Assembly (NCBI GenBank): GCA_024698485.1
Contig: JAILRC010000072.1
Coordinates: 1-41,721, forward strand
Direction: 5' to 3'
DNA: 41,721 bases
DNA from: Lachnospiraceae bacterium
GTDB lineage: Bacteria > Bacillota > Clostridia > Lachnospirales > Lachnospiraceae
Positions 33,800 to 41,721 of the stretch are shown here, piece after piece (within the stretch, counting starts at the first letter, position 1; every line of letters starts with the position of its first letter). Below the pieces are notes generated by a model. The model saw nothing but the letters and a program-made list of their open reading frames with translations, did not search any database and was not told the DNA's origin. The position numbers were made by a program, and so were the translations under genes.

Positions 33800-36487
33800 A
33801 TGAGTATGGAAAAAAACAAAAACAAAGCACTGAAACAGGAATTTCCCGTGATCTCCCTGGTGGCCATCTTCTTCATGACACTGTTCGCACTGCTGGGCGG
33901 AAGCAAGCTTCTGGGAAATGAATTCGGGGTCGTTATGAGATGGTGGTTTGCCATATTTGCGGCAGGTCTTGCATTTTTACCTCTTTCATTTGCAGTCTTC
34001 GGCAGATTCAGCGACGGCGGCTATGTGGTGGCAAAAGCACTGGGAGTGGTTGCTTCTTCCTGGGTGGTATGGCTTCTTTCTTCGGTAAAGATACTTAAGT
34101 TTACCGAAACCAATTCCTGGATCGGTCTTGGCATCTGTGCTGTTCTGAACTACGGCATCTATGCCTTCTTCTCGATAAAGAAGCATAAGAATCCGGTGAA
34201 GGAAGCAGAAGCGGACAAAGTATCCCGCATGATGTACCATGAGGTACTTTTCCTCATTGCATTTCTTTTCTTCTGCTACATGAGGAGTTTTCGGCCGGAG
34301 ATCGACAATCAGACTGAAAAATACATGGATTTCGGTTTCCTTGCCAGCATAATGAATTCGGAATATATGCCTCCAAGGGACATCTTCTTCTCGGGAAAGC
34401 CCATAAACTACTATTATTACGGCATATACATCGGCGGCTACCTCGGAAAACTTGCTAACACCACTGCGGGTTTTGCCTACAATCTTGATCTTATGACCAT
34501 ATGCTCCCTGGGCTTTGTTCAGGTTTATGCACTGGTAGCCGAGGTTCTGAAATGGGCTTTTGCAAGTCACGACAAAAAAGCAAAGGCAGCGGATCCCAAG
34601 GCGGAAGAAACAAAACGTATGACGGTTGACTTCTGGTCGCATATGGGCGGAATGCTCGCGGGCTTTGCGGCATTCATTGCGGGAAATATGCATTATGTAC
34701 TGTATGGGGTGGTTTATCCCTTCTTTGATTCCTTAAGAGGAGTTACGGCGGAGACATCCTACTATTTTCCCAGCTCCACCCGTTTCATATCCGACGGCGA
34801 AGGAAACCTTATCCACGAATTTCCATGCTATTCCTTCGTTCTGGGAGATCTGCATGCCCATGTAACGGATATCACCAATGTGTTATTGATAATGACGGTT
34901 CTTTTCGGCTTCCTGCTCAATCGTTCGGAAAGAATGAAAAAAGCAAGGGAAGAAGAGAGTTTTGAAAAAGTGACAAAGAAGAGTCTCATCAGGGAATTTT
35001 TTGATCCCGCGGTTCTGATCGCAAGTTTCCTGATCGGTATCATCAGAATGTCAAACTCCTGGGATTTCCCTATTTATTTCGTGATCTCGGGAGCAGTGCT
35101 CCTCTTCTCAAATGCCATCATCATGGGCTTTAAAAAGGATACCCTCATACTGACTGCAATGCAGGCTGTGGAATGTGTGCTAATCAGCAGCATCGTTTCA
35201 TTGCCCTTCACACTTCCCTTTGAAAGCATGACTGCGGGCATCGGATTTGCAACACACAGATCCAACCCGTATGAACTTGCGGTTCTCTGGGCGCTTCCCA
35301 TTTCTGCCTGCGGTGTCCTTTATTCCGTACATATAAAGAAATACAAGGAATACCTGGGGGTAAAGGAAGATTCAAAAGCCAAAAAGGGCAAGATAAAGAA
35401 AGAGACAGAGCAGAAGGGGTTCATTTACTCCATAGAAAAGGGTAAGGAAAAAGACAGTTTCGGAGTAGCTGTTGTTAAGGAGAAAAAGATCAATCATCTT
35501 TATTCTTTCATATTCAAACAGGAATTTCAGGATCTTTTCATGCTGACCCTTGCCATATGTGCGGTGGGTCTGGTGCTCATGTGCGAGATCGTTTTCGTAA
35601 GGGACATTTACGGTGATTCCTATTCCAGATCCAACACCATGTTCAAGCTCACCTATCAGGCATATATGATCTTTGCCATGATCATGTCCTTTACATTCAT
35701 TAAACTCATTGCCATGAGAGAATCAAAGGGACTGTTCAGATATGCTCTTGTGGCAACAGGTTTACTTGTATGGACTTTCTTCTACTTTGGAAATGCCACC
35801 AATGCCTATGTCGGAGATCTTTTGAAACCTGATTCAAAAGTAAGGACACTGGATTCCTACAATAAGATCGAGGAAGCAGAGATCAGCCACGCATTTCTTG
35901 GATATGCGGATGCAGCAAAGACAGTGGGCATCTTTGCCATGGAGACCCAGGACAGAACGAAAGTCCTTAAGGATATGATCATGTGGGTAAACGAAAACAC
36001 CGAACCCGATGCGGTCTTCGCCTCAATGCCGGCCACCGCCTACCAGGCCTTCGCAACTATTTCCGCATACACGGGAAGACCTGCGGTGCTGGGATGGCAC
36101 AATCATGAGTGGCTGTGGAGAAACGGAGGTGAGCTGGTTCTTCCGGCGAGTGTTCTCACCAGAAAACTTGCCATGCAGGATCTTTATTCCACAAGCGATC
36201 CGGAACTGGCAAGGCAGATAATTGAGACCTACGATATCGATTACATCTATGTAAACTACACGGAAACATTGAGGGATCCTGATTTCTGGGACAGCGAAGA
36301 CCCTGCTGACCGCTATTACAGGGGCAGGAATTACAGACCCATCAAAGTGAACCATGAAGTGTTAAAGAGCCTGGGAGAAGTGGTCTTTGATGCCGGAACC
36401 CAGCATTACACTGCATACAGGACTGATAATCATGAGAAATATTATGATTATGAATATCAGGCATATATAGTCAAAGTAAACAAATAA
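33800..36487 (+). CDS. DUF2298 (YYY domain) polytopic membrane protein
   Basis: The 895-residue protein has many hydrophobic segments. Its Tyr-rich motif KPINYYYYGIYIGGYLGK (about residues 200-217) and FPCYSFVLGDLHAHVTD identify the DUF2298/Chlor_Arch_YYY family, distantly like glycosyltransferases of the GT-C class. A soluble, charged insert lies around residues 510-570. The C-terminal part (VFASMPATAYQAFATISAYT, GWHNHEWLWR, DLYSTSDPELARQIIETYDI) looks like the extracytoplasmic domain of GT-C enzymes. A role in cell-surface polysaccharide transfer is plausible but unproven. Its stop lies 32 bases before argC with no terminator, so it may share the arginine transcript by chance of position. 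Confidence 0.8.
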   Translation: MSMEKNKNKALKQEFPVISLVAIFFMTLFALLGGSKLLGNEFGVVMRWWFAIFAAGLAFLPLSFAVFGRFSDGGYVVAKALGVVASSWVVWLLSSVKILKFTETNSWIGLGICAVLNYGIYAFFSIKKHKNPVKEAEADKVSRMMYHEVLFLIAFLFFCYMRSFRPEIDNQTEKYMDFGFLASIMNSEYMPPRDIFFSGKPINYYYYGIYIGGYLGKLANTTAGFAYNLDLMTICSLGFVQVYALVAEVLKWAFASHDKKAKAADPKAEETKRMTVDFWSHMGGMLAGFAAFIAGNMHYVLYGVVYPFFDSLRGVTAETSYYFPSSTRFISDGEGNLIHEFPCYSFVLGDLHAHVTDITNVLLIMTVLFGFLLNRSERMKKAREEESFEKVTKKSLIREFFDPAVLIASFLIGIIRMSNSWDFPIYFVISGAVLLFSNAIIMGFKKDTLILTAMQAVECVLISSIVSLPFTLPFESMTAGIGFATHRSNPYELAVLWALPISACGVLYSVHIKKYKEYLGVKEDSKAKKGKIKKETEQKGFIYSIEKGKEKDSFGVAVVKEKKINHLYSFIFKQEFQDLFMLTLAICAVGLVLMCEIVFVRDIYGDSYSRSNTMFKLTYQAYMIFAMIMSFTFIKLIAMRESKGLFRYALVATGLLVWTFFYFGNATNAYVGDLLKPDSKVRTLDSYNKIEEAEISHAFLGYADAAKTVGIFAMETQDRTKVLKDMIMWVNENTEPDAVFASMPATAYQAFATISAYTGRPAVLGWHNHEWLWRNGGELVLPASVLTRKLAMQDLYSTSDPELARQIIETYDIDYIYVNYTETLRDPDFWDSEDPADRYYRGRNYRPIKVNHEVLKSLGEVVFDAGTQHYTAYRTDNHEKYYDYEYQAYIVKVNK

Positions 36488-36519
36488 ATCTCGGACCATG
36501 GGTCCGGATGGGAGAAAAA

Positions 36520-37560
36520 ATGATCAGAGTCGGAATTATCGGAGCAACAGGATATGCGGGTAACGAACTTGTGCGGATCTTAAAAGGGCACAGGGACGCC
36601 GAGATCGTGCATTACGGGAGCAAGTCCTACGTAGGGCAGCGCTATTCGGATGTTTTCAGAAACTGCACGGAGATCGTCAACGAAGAGTGCGGCGATGACA
36701 ACATCGAAGAGATGGCTGACAAGTGCGACGTGATCTTTACCGCCACTCCCCAGGGCTATTGCGCAGGCATAGTCACCGAGGACGTTCTGAAAAAATGCAA
36801 GATCATCGACCTTTCAGCTGATTTCCGTTTGAAGGATGTGAAGGTCTACGAAAAGTGGTACAAGATAGAGCACAAGGCGCCTGAGTTCATTAAGGAAGCT
36901 GTGTACGGGCTTTGCGAGATCAACCGCAAAGACATCAAAAAGACGAGGCTTCTGGCAAACCCCGGATGCTACACCACCTGTTCCATACTCACGGTCTATC
37001 CTCTTGCGAAGGCCGGACTCATCGATCTTTCAACATTGATAATAGATGCAAAATCCGGAACTTCCGGAGCGGGACGTTCGGCAAAGACCGACAATCTCTT
37101 CTGCGAAGTGAACGAGAACATCAAGGCCTACGGTGTTGCCACCCACAGACACACTCCGGAGATCGAGGAGCAGCTGTCCTATGCAAGCGGGGAAAAAGTG
37201 ATCCTGAACTTCACACCTCATCTTGTTCCCATGAACAGAGGGATCCTTGTGACAGCATATGCTTCCGTGAAAAAAGGCGTTACGGAAGAGGACATCAGAA
37301 AGGCGTACGAAGACTGTTACAAAAACGAGAAGTTCGTTCGCGTTCTGAACAAAGGCATTTGCCCTGAGACCCGCTGGGTGGAAGGATCGAATTATACAGA
37401 TGTGAATTTCGTCCTTGACGAAAGAACGGGCAGGGTGATCATGATGGGAGCTCTGGACAACATAGTTAAGGGTGCGGCGGGACAGGCTGTGCAGAACATG
37501 AATCTGATGTTCGGCCTGCCTGAAGACGAAGGACTTGACCTTGTGCCCATGTTCCCGTAA
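36520..37560 (+). CDS. argC: N-acetyl-gamma-glutamyl-phosphate reductase
   Basis: The enzyme reduces N-acetylglutamyl phosphate with NADPH in arginine synthesis. The 346-residue protein opens with the dinucleotide fold IRVGIIGATGYAGNELVRIL and has the catalytic cysteine in NPGCYTTCSIL, SGTSGAGRS and FTPHLVPMNRGILVTAYA. This is the type 1 long form. ATG 36520 follows GGAG by five bases; ATG 36508 lies upstream of that site. A short hairpin CGGACC / GGTCCG (36492-36506) stands just before the ribosome site. It begins the arg operon of this window. Confidence 0.96.
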   Translation: MIRVGIIGATGYAGNELVRILKGHRDAEIVHYGSKSYVGQRYSDVFRNCTEIVNEECGDDNIEEMADKCDVIFTATPQGYCAGIVTEDVLKKCKIIDLSADFRLKDVKVYEKWYKIEHKAPEFIKEAVYGLCEINRKDIKKTRLLANPGCYTTCSILTVYPLAKAGLIDLSTLIIDAKSGTSGAGRSAKTDNLFCEVNENIKAYGVATHRHTPEIEEQLSYASGEKVILNFTPHLVPMNRGILVTAYASVKKGVTEEDIRKAYEDCYKNEKFVRVLNKGICPETRWVEGSNYTDVNFVLDERTGRVIMMGALDNIVKGAAGQAVQNMNLMFGLPEDEGLDLVPMFP

Positions 37561-37609
37561 ATGGATTTGAGTTTACAAAGAAGATCATGCTGACAGAGGT
37601 ATCATTTTA

Positions 37610-38077
37610 ATGGAAAATGTGATCATACGTGCCATGCAGCTTTCGGATTACGACAAAGTCTATGCCCTTTGGCAGAACATTTCCGGATTCGGGCTCAGGA
37701 GCATCGACGACTCGAAAGAGGGAATTGAAAAGTTTTTAAAGAGAAATCCCAACACCAGTGTGGTGGCGGTTTTTAACGGTGAGATCATCGGTTCCGTTCT
37801 TTGCGGACATGACGGCAGAACGGGCTATATGTATCACGTGTGTGTCAAGAAGGAAATGAGACGCCACGGCATCGGTAAGGAAATGGTGGTCCGGGCCATG
37901 AGGATGCTTTCGGAAGAGGGCATTAACAAGGTGTCCCTGCTGGCATTTTGCGACAACAAGGGCGGAAATGCTTTCTGGCACCAGGTGGGCTGGAAAGAAA
38001 GAGATGACGTGAATTTCTACGATTTCGTGCTGAATGAGGAAAACATCACTGCATTCAATGCAGGTGAGGAAAATTAG
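37610..38077 (+). CDS. GNAT family N-acetyltransferase
   Basis: The 155-residue protein is a GNAT fold with VIIRAMQLSDYDKVYALWQN, the acetyl-CoA binding stretch KKEMRRHGIGKEMVVRAM (RRHGIG loop) and the C-terminal KVSLLAFCDNKGGNAFWHQV. It lies between argC and argJ with gaps of 49 and 14 bases, so it is almost surely co-transcribed with them. It might make or consume an arginine-pathway intermediate, for example as a small N-acetylglutamate synthase, but the substrate cannot be read from sequence and many GNATs are passengers. Confidence 0.85.
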   Translation: MENVIIRAMQLSDYDKVYALWQNISGFGLRSIDDSKEGIEKFLKRNPNTSVVAVFNGEIIGSVLCGHDGRTGYMYHVCVKKEMRRHGIGKEMVVRAMRMLSEEGINKVSLLAFCDNKGGNAFWHQVGWKERDDVNFYDFVLNEENITAFNAGEEN

Positions 38078-38091
38078 ATCCGGAGGCAAGT

Positions 38092-39321
38092 ATGATAAAA
38101 GAGATAAAAGGCGGAGTTACTGCTGCACAGGGTTTTTCTGCAAGTTGTACCGCAGCGGGGATCAAGTACAAAGACAGGACCGACATGGCAATGGTGTACT
38201 CGAAGGTTCCCTGTGTGACTGCAGGGACTTACACCAAAAACGTTGTTAAGGCAGCTCCTGTTCTCTGGGACAGGGAACTCACGGATTCCGATAAAAAGGT
38301 GTCCGCTGTTGTGATAAATGCGGGTATTGCAAATGCCTGCACGGGTGAAGAAGGCTTTTCCTACTGCAGGAAGACAAGTGATGCTGCCAAAGAAGTACTG
38401 AAGCTCACAGATTCTGAAGTTCTTGTGGCATCCACCGGAGTCATCGGAAAACAGCTTCCGATCGACAGGATCGTGGCGGGCACAAAGGTGCTGGCAACGA
38501 AGCTTTCCGACACTGTAGAAGCGGGAGATGAGGCTTCCAAGGCCATTATGACCACGGACACCCACAACAAGCAGATCGCTTTTGAATTTGAGATCGGCGG
38601 TAAAAAGTGCGTCATCGGAGGCATGTGCAAGGGCTCCGGCATGATCCATCCCAACATGTGCACCATGCTGGCATTCATCACGACCGATGTTATGATCGAC
38701 AAGAAGCTGATGCTTAAAGCCCTCAGAGAAGACATCGAGGACACTTTCAACATGGTTTCCGTTGACGGAGACACTTCCACCAACGATTCCGTAATGCTTC
38801 TTGCCAACGGCCTTGCGGGAAACGAGGAGATCCGTGATGAGAACAGCGCGGAATACGCACTTTTTAAAGAAGCGCTTCACGGCGTGACACTTTTCATGGC
38901 AAAGAGCATCGCAGCAGACGGAGAAGGAGCTACAAAGCTTTTCGAAGTCAGGGTTGTGAATGTTAATGATAAAGCAAAGGCAAAGACACTGGCTCTTTCC
39001 GTAATAAAGAGCAGCCTCACAAAGGCAGCGGTCTACGGAAATGATGCAAACGTGGGAAGGATCATGTGCGCACTGGGCTATTCCGGAGCAGATTTCGATC
39101 CATACAGGGTGGACATCACCATCTCGAGCGAGAACGGCACCGAGCAGCTGGTGGAGAACGGTGTTCCCGTGGATTTTGACGAGGAGATCGCCACAAGCAT
39201 CCTTAAGGGAAAGGCAGTTACCGCCCTCTGCGACATGAAGGAAGGCAGTGCGGAAGCCACAGCCTGGGGCTGTGACCTTACTTACGATTACGTAAAGATC
39301 AATGCTGATTACAGAAGCTGA
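38092..39321 (+). CDS. argJ: Bifunctional ornithine acetyltransferase/N-acetylglutamate synthase
   Basis: ArgJ recycles the acetyl group from N-acetylornithine to glutamate, and in many bacteria also makes N-acetylglutamate from acetyl-CoA. The 409-residue precursor has [26 protein letters not shown] and the self-cleavage site [20 protein letters not shown]. The threonine nucleophile is preserved, with Cys rather than the common Ala just before it. The C-terminus ([18 protein letters not shown]) matches. GGAGG precedes the ATG. argB follows 17 bases later. Confidence 0.96.
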   Translation: MIKEIKGGVTAAQGFSASCTAAGIKYKDRTDMAMVYSKVPCVTAGTYTKNVVKAAPVLWDRELTDSDKKVSAVVINAGIANACTGEEGFSYCRKTSDAAKEVLKLTDSEVLVASTGVIGKQLPIDRIVAGTKVLATKLSDTVEAGDEASKAIMTTDTHNKQIAFEFEIGGKKCVIGGMCKGSGMIHPNMCTMLAFITTDVMIDKKLMLKALREDIEDTFNMVSVDGDTSTNDSVMLLANGLAGNEEIRDENSAEYALFKEALHGVTLFMAKSIAADGEGATKLFEVRVVNVNDKAKAKTLALSVIKSSLTKAAVYGNDANVGRIMCALGYSGADFDPYRVDITISSENGTEQLVENGVPVDFDEEIATSILKGKAVTALCDMKEGSAEATAWGCDLTYDYVKINADYRS

Positions 39322-39338
39322 CAAAAAAGGAAACAGAC

Positions 39339-40208
39339 ATGGAATACTCTTATCTTTCAGGAAACAATCGCGCGGACGTGCTCATTGAGGCACTTCCCTA
39401 CATACAGAAATTCAGCGGCAAGATCGTTGTTGTAAAGTACGGCGGTTCCGCCATGGTGGATCCCGAGATCCAGAAGAACGTCATTAAGGACGTGGCTCTT
39501 CTTAAACTTGTGGGAATGAAGCCCGTCATCGTTCACGGAGGCGGCAAGGAGATCACCAAATGGGTGGGGCTTTTGGGCAAGGAACCGGTCTTCGTTGCGG
39601 GAAAGCGCGTTACCGACGCCGAGACCATGGAAGTGGCCGAAATGGTGCTTAACAAGGTGAACAAGAATCTGGTGCAGTTTATGGAACAGCTGGGCATCAA
39701 GAGCGCCGGCATATGCGGAAAAGACGGCTGCACCCTTCATGTAAAGCGTGCAACGGTTGACGGTCAGGACATAGGATTTGTGGGAGATGTGGACTCCGTA
39801 AATCCCGCTCTGATCCTTTCGCTCATAGAGCAGGATTTTGTCCCCGTCATTGCACCCATCGGACTTGACGACAATTTCCAGGCTTACAACATAAACGCAG
39901 ATGACGCAGCCTGTGCCATTGCGGAAGCGCTGGATGCGGAAAAACTCACCTTCCTTACTGACATCGAGGGTGTATGCAGAGATCCCAAGGACAAGACGAC
40001 CCTGATCTCCAGCCTTTCCGTAGCGGAAGCTGAAGAACTCATCAACAACGGAAACATCGGGGGCGGTATGCTTCCCAAGATCCACAACTGCATCGAAGCT
40101 ATTGAACACGGAGTAGGATCTGTGCACATTCTCGACGGAAGAATGGCTCACTGCCTGCTTTTGGAGTTCTTCACCGATAAAGGTATCGGAACCGTGATCT
40201 ATAAATGA
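39339..40208 (+). CDS. argB: Acetylglutamate kinase
   Basis: The enzyme phosphorylates N-acetylglutamate and is often the step inhibited by arginine. The 289-residue protein has the amino acid kinase motifs [61 protein letters not shown] and [10 protein letters not shown], ending [19 protein letters not shown] and [15 protein letters not shown]. The N-terminal helix (about residues 1-25, YIQKFSGK) suggests the arginine-sensitive hexameric type, which is inference. A 222-base leader-like gap separates it from argD. Confidence 0.96.
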   Translation: MEYSYLSGNNRADVLIEALPYIQKFSGKIVVVKYGGSAMVDPEIQKNVIKDVALLKLVGMKPVIVHGGGKEITKWVGLLGKEPVFVAGKRVTDAETMEVAEMVLNKVNKNLVQFMEQLGIKSAGICGKDGCTLHVKRATVDGQDIGFVGDVDSVNPALILSLIEQDFVPVIAPIGLDDNFQAYNINADDAACAIAEALDAEKLTFLTDIEGVCRDPKDKTTLISSLSVAEAEELINNGNIGGGMLPKIHNCIEAIEHGVGSVHILDGRMAHCLLLEFFTDKGIGTVIYK

Positions 40209-40430
40209 ACCTTTGTGGACGGGGTTAAGGTGTAATTTTTTGAACCTTTATGGGACAGGAGAAATGCTTGCCGAAGGCAATTATCATGCATTCCGACGTT
40301 TGGTCACGCAGATCTTGCACGTAAGTGAATGATGCCGGCTCAGCGAGAAATCTCGAAGCAACAGTTGTCATCGCAGATGGCGTGACATTTCCGACCGGGT
40401 TATGAGTTCACGTTTTGATAGGAGAGAATT
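40209..40430 (+). other. Uncharacterised leader between argB and argD
   Basis: This 222-base gap inside an otherwise tight operon has several pairing segments: TTGCC / GGCAA (40268-40280), GTCACGC / GCGTGAC (40303-40309 with 40380-40386), CATTC / GAATG (40289-40293 with 40327-40331) and a CGAG / CTCG hairpin inside. No known riboswitch consensus or terminator T run was recognised. A 22-codon reading frame (40264-40332) containing Arg-Arg near its middle starts only two bases after AGGAG, which is too close for good initiation. The AGGAGAG at its end is the argD ribosome site. Confidence 0.5.
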
Positions 40431-41615
40431 ATGGAAACAAAGGAAGTAATGGAGAGAGCCGAGAAGGTTCTCATGCACACATACGGTCGTTACCCTCTTG
40501 TACTGGATCATGGCAACGGCATGTATCTTTATGACAATGACGGCAAAGAGTATCTTGATTTTGCCGCAGGCATCGGAGTTTTTGCCCTGGGTTACAACAA
40601 TAAAGAATACAATTCAGCGCTTTTTGAACAGATCGGAAAACTCACCCACACTTCAAATTACTACTACAACATTCCTTCTACTCTTGCAGCCGAGAAGTTC
40701 ACCAAGGCTTCGGGCATGGACCGCGTGTTCTTCACGAACAGCGGAACTGAAGCTGTTGAAGGTGCAATAAAGCTTGCAAGAAAGTACTATTACAATAAAC
40801 ATGGGAAGGCAGACAGCGAGATAATCGCCATGAACAGGTCTTTCCACGGACGTACCATGGGCGCTGTTGCGGTGACCGGTACGGAAAGCTACCGCATTCC
40901 TTTCGAGCCTCTCATCGGAAATGTTAAATTTGCTGAATACAATGACTTTGAAAGCGTCGAGAAGCTTATTACCGGCAAGACCGCAGCCATCATCATGGAA
41001 ACACTTCAGGGCGAGGGCGGGATCCACCCCGCCACCGAAGAGTTTTTAAAGAAGATCAGAAAACTCTGTGACGACAAGGATATTCTCCTGATCCTCGACG
41101 AAGTTCAGTGCGGAATGGGAAGAACGGGCAAGATGTTTGCCTATCAGAACTTCGGCATCCTTCCTGACATCATGACCAGCGCCAAAGGACTTGGCAGCGG
41201 AGTTCCCGTGGGAGCATTTGCCGCGAAAGAGAAAGTGGCGACAGCTCTTGTGCCCGGAGACCACGGCTCCACCTACGGCGGCAATCCTCTTGTATGCGCT
41301 GCCGTGAGCAAGGTGTTTGATATCTTTGAAGAAAAGAAGCTTCTTGAAAATGCCAATGTCATAGGTGACTATCTTTGGGAAAAGCTTGAAGAGTTTGCAA
41401 AAAAGCATTCCGACATCGTGGTTGAACACCGCGGTATGAAGATGATGCAGGGCCTGGAATTCACATTTGATGTCCATGACATGGTGAAGCGCGGTATGGA
41501 CAACGGTCTCATCACCATCGCCGCAGGTGCACATGTCATCCGCTTCCTGCCTCCGCTCATCGCAGAGAAGAAGCATGTGGATGAGATGATGGAGAAGTTG
41601 GAGAAAAGTATATAA
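40431..41615 (+). CDS. argD: Acetylornithine aminotransferase
   Basis: This pyridoxal-phosphate class III aminotransferase makes N-acetylornithine from N-acetylglutamate semialdehyde. The 394-residue protein has YLDFAAGIGVFALGY, FFTNSGTEAVEGAIKLARKY, MNRSFHGRTMGAVAVTG, ETLQGEGGIHPATEEFL, LILDEVQCGMGRTGKMFAYQ and the PLP lysine in TSAKGLGSGVPVGAF. AGGAGAG precedes the ATG. It ends the arg operon here, with a strong terminator 42 bases downstream. argF and argH are not in the window. Confidence 0.96.
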   Translation: METKEVMERAEKVLMHTYGRYPLVLDHGNGMYLYDNDGKEYLDFAAGIGVFALGYNNKEYNSALFEQIGKLTHTSNYYYNIPSTLAAEKFTKASGMDRVFFTNSGTEAVEGAIKLARKYYYNKHGKADSEIIAMNRSFHGRTMGAVAVTGTESYRIPFEPLIGNVKFAEYNDFESVEKLITGKTAAIIMETLQGEGGIHPATEEFLKKIRKLCDDKDILLILDEVQCGMGRTGKMFAYQNFGILPDIMTSAKGLGSGVPVGAFAAKEKVATALVPGDHGSTYGGNPLVCAAVSKVFDIFEEKKLLENANVIGDYLWEKLEEFAKKHSDIVVEHRGMKMMQGLEFTFDVHDMVKRGMDNGLITIAAGAHVIRFLPPLIAEKKHVDEMMEKLEKSI

Positions 41616-41657
41616 AAAATGAAAATCGACCTTGGGGGGGCTTTTTTCAACTTTTTT

Positions 41658-41699
41658 ACCTAAGAAACACAAAAACATGTTTCTTAGGTAAAATTTTTT
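41658..41699 (+). terminator. Intrinsic terminator after argD
   Basis: ACCTAAGAAAC pairs perfectly with GTTTCTTAGGT (11 bp, 10-base loop), followed by AAAA and six T. Confidence 0.9.
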
Positions 41700-41721
41700 G
41701 GCTTTTTTAGCCATTTTATAA

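Noticed and set aside
36492..36506. Hairpin CGGACC/GGTCCG before argC as a terminator
   Set aside because: Only six base pairs with a three-base loop and no T run.
38659..38680. Cys instead of Ala before the ArgJ self-cleavage threonine
   Set aside because: The Thr nucleophile is intact and this position varies in the family; I do not take it as loss of function.
38074..39324. A 416-codon open frame on the - strand opposite argJ
   Set aside because: It is an exact shadow of argJ, with Cys/His-rich low-plausibility sequence and no ribosome site.
40264..40332. 22-codon leader peptide before argD
   Set aside because: AGGAG is only two bases from the ATG and there is no run of arginine codons, so I do not list it as a gene; kept only as part of the leader finding.
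41625..41657. G7 tract followed by T runs after argD as a separate element
   Set aside because: No stable stem pairs with the G run; the real terminator is the 11-bp hairpin just downstream.

Overview
The window reads as chromosome from a motile, anaerobic, low-to-mid GC Firmicute, most likely a Lachnospiraceae-type clostridium (Butyrivibrio/Roseburia relatives). This is inferred from strong AGGAGG ribosome binding sites, a fliW-csrA pair inside a flagellar cluster, a T-box leader, ferredoxin-dependent 2-oxoacid metabolism and a PadR/DUF1700/DUF4097 trio. No rRNA, tRNA, CRISPR, phage or insertion sequence was found. Almost everything is on the + strand; only argG is on the - strand.

Region 1 (1-15830) is the late flagellar cluster. 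It runs flgN (3' end), a terminator-bounded pair (metallo-beta-lactamase-fold hydrolase plus GH38 alpha-mannosidase) that interrupts the cluster, two tandem flgK paralogues, flgL, fliW, csrA, flaG, fliD, fliS, a FliT-like protein and a secreted 585-residue protein of unknown role. Three sigma-28-like promoters (before flgK, flgL and flaG) and four terminators divide it into units.

Region 2 (15830-22110) holds envelope and metal regulation. It has a PadR-DUF1700-DUF4097 operon with a palindromic operator on its promoter, an ABC-2 exporter preceded by a textbook LytTR direct repeat, a LytTR regulator coupled to a DUF3021 membrane protein, a Fur-family repressor, and a COG0523 metal GTPase whose promoter carries two inverted repeats.

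Region 3 (22110-31610) is the most interesting part. A T-box leader with a probable isoleucine (ATC) specifier precedes a protein that fuses an XRE-like domain, a cupin and a medium-chain acyl-CoA synthetase. Next come a cysteine-free P-loop ATPase, a four-subunit branched-chain 2-oxoacid:ferredoxin oxidoreductase, a branched-chain aminotransferase, and then the same XRE-cupin and acyl-CoA synthetase as two separate genes. Together these can convert a branched acid such as 2-methylbutyrate to its CoA ester, carboxylate it reductively to the 2-oxoacid and aminate it to isoleucine. T-box control argues that the route runs in the biosynthetic direction.

Region 4 (31610-41721) is arginine biosynthesis. 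argG is divergent from maf, a DUF2298 membrane protein follows, then argC, a GNAT acetyltransferase, argJ, argB, a 222-base possibly structured leader, argD and a terminator. Three TGCATAAA repeats upstream of argG are candidate arginine-repressor sites.
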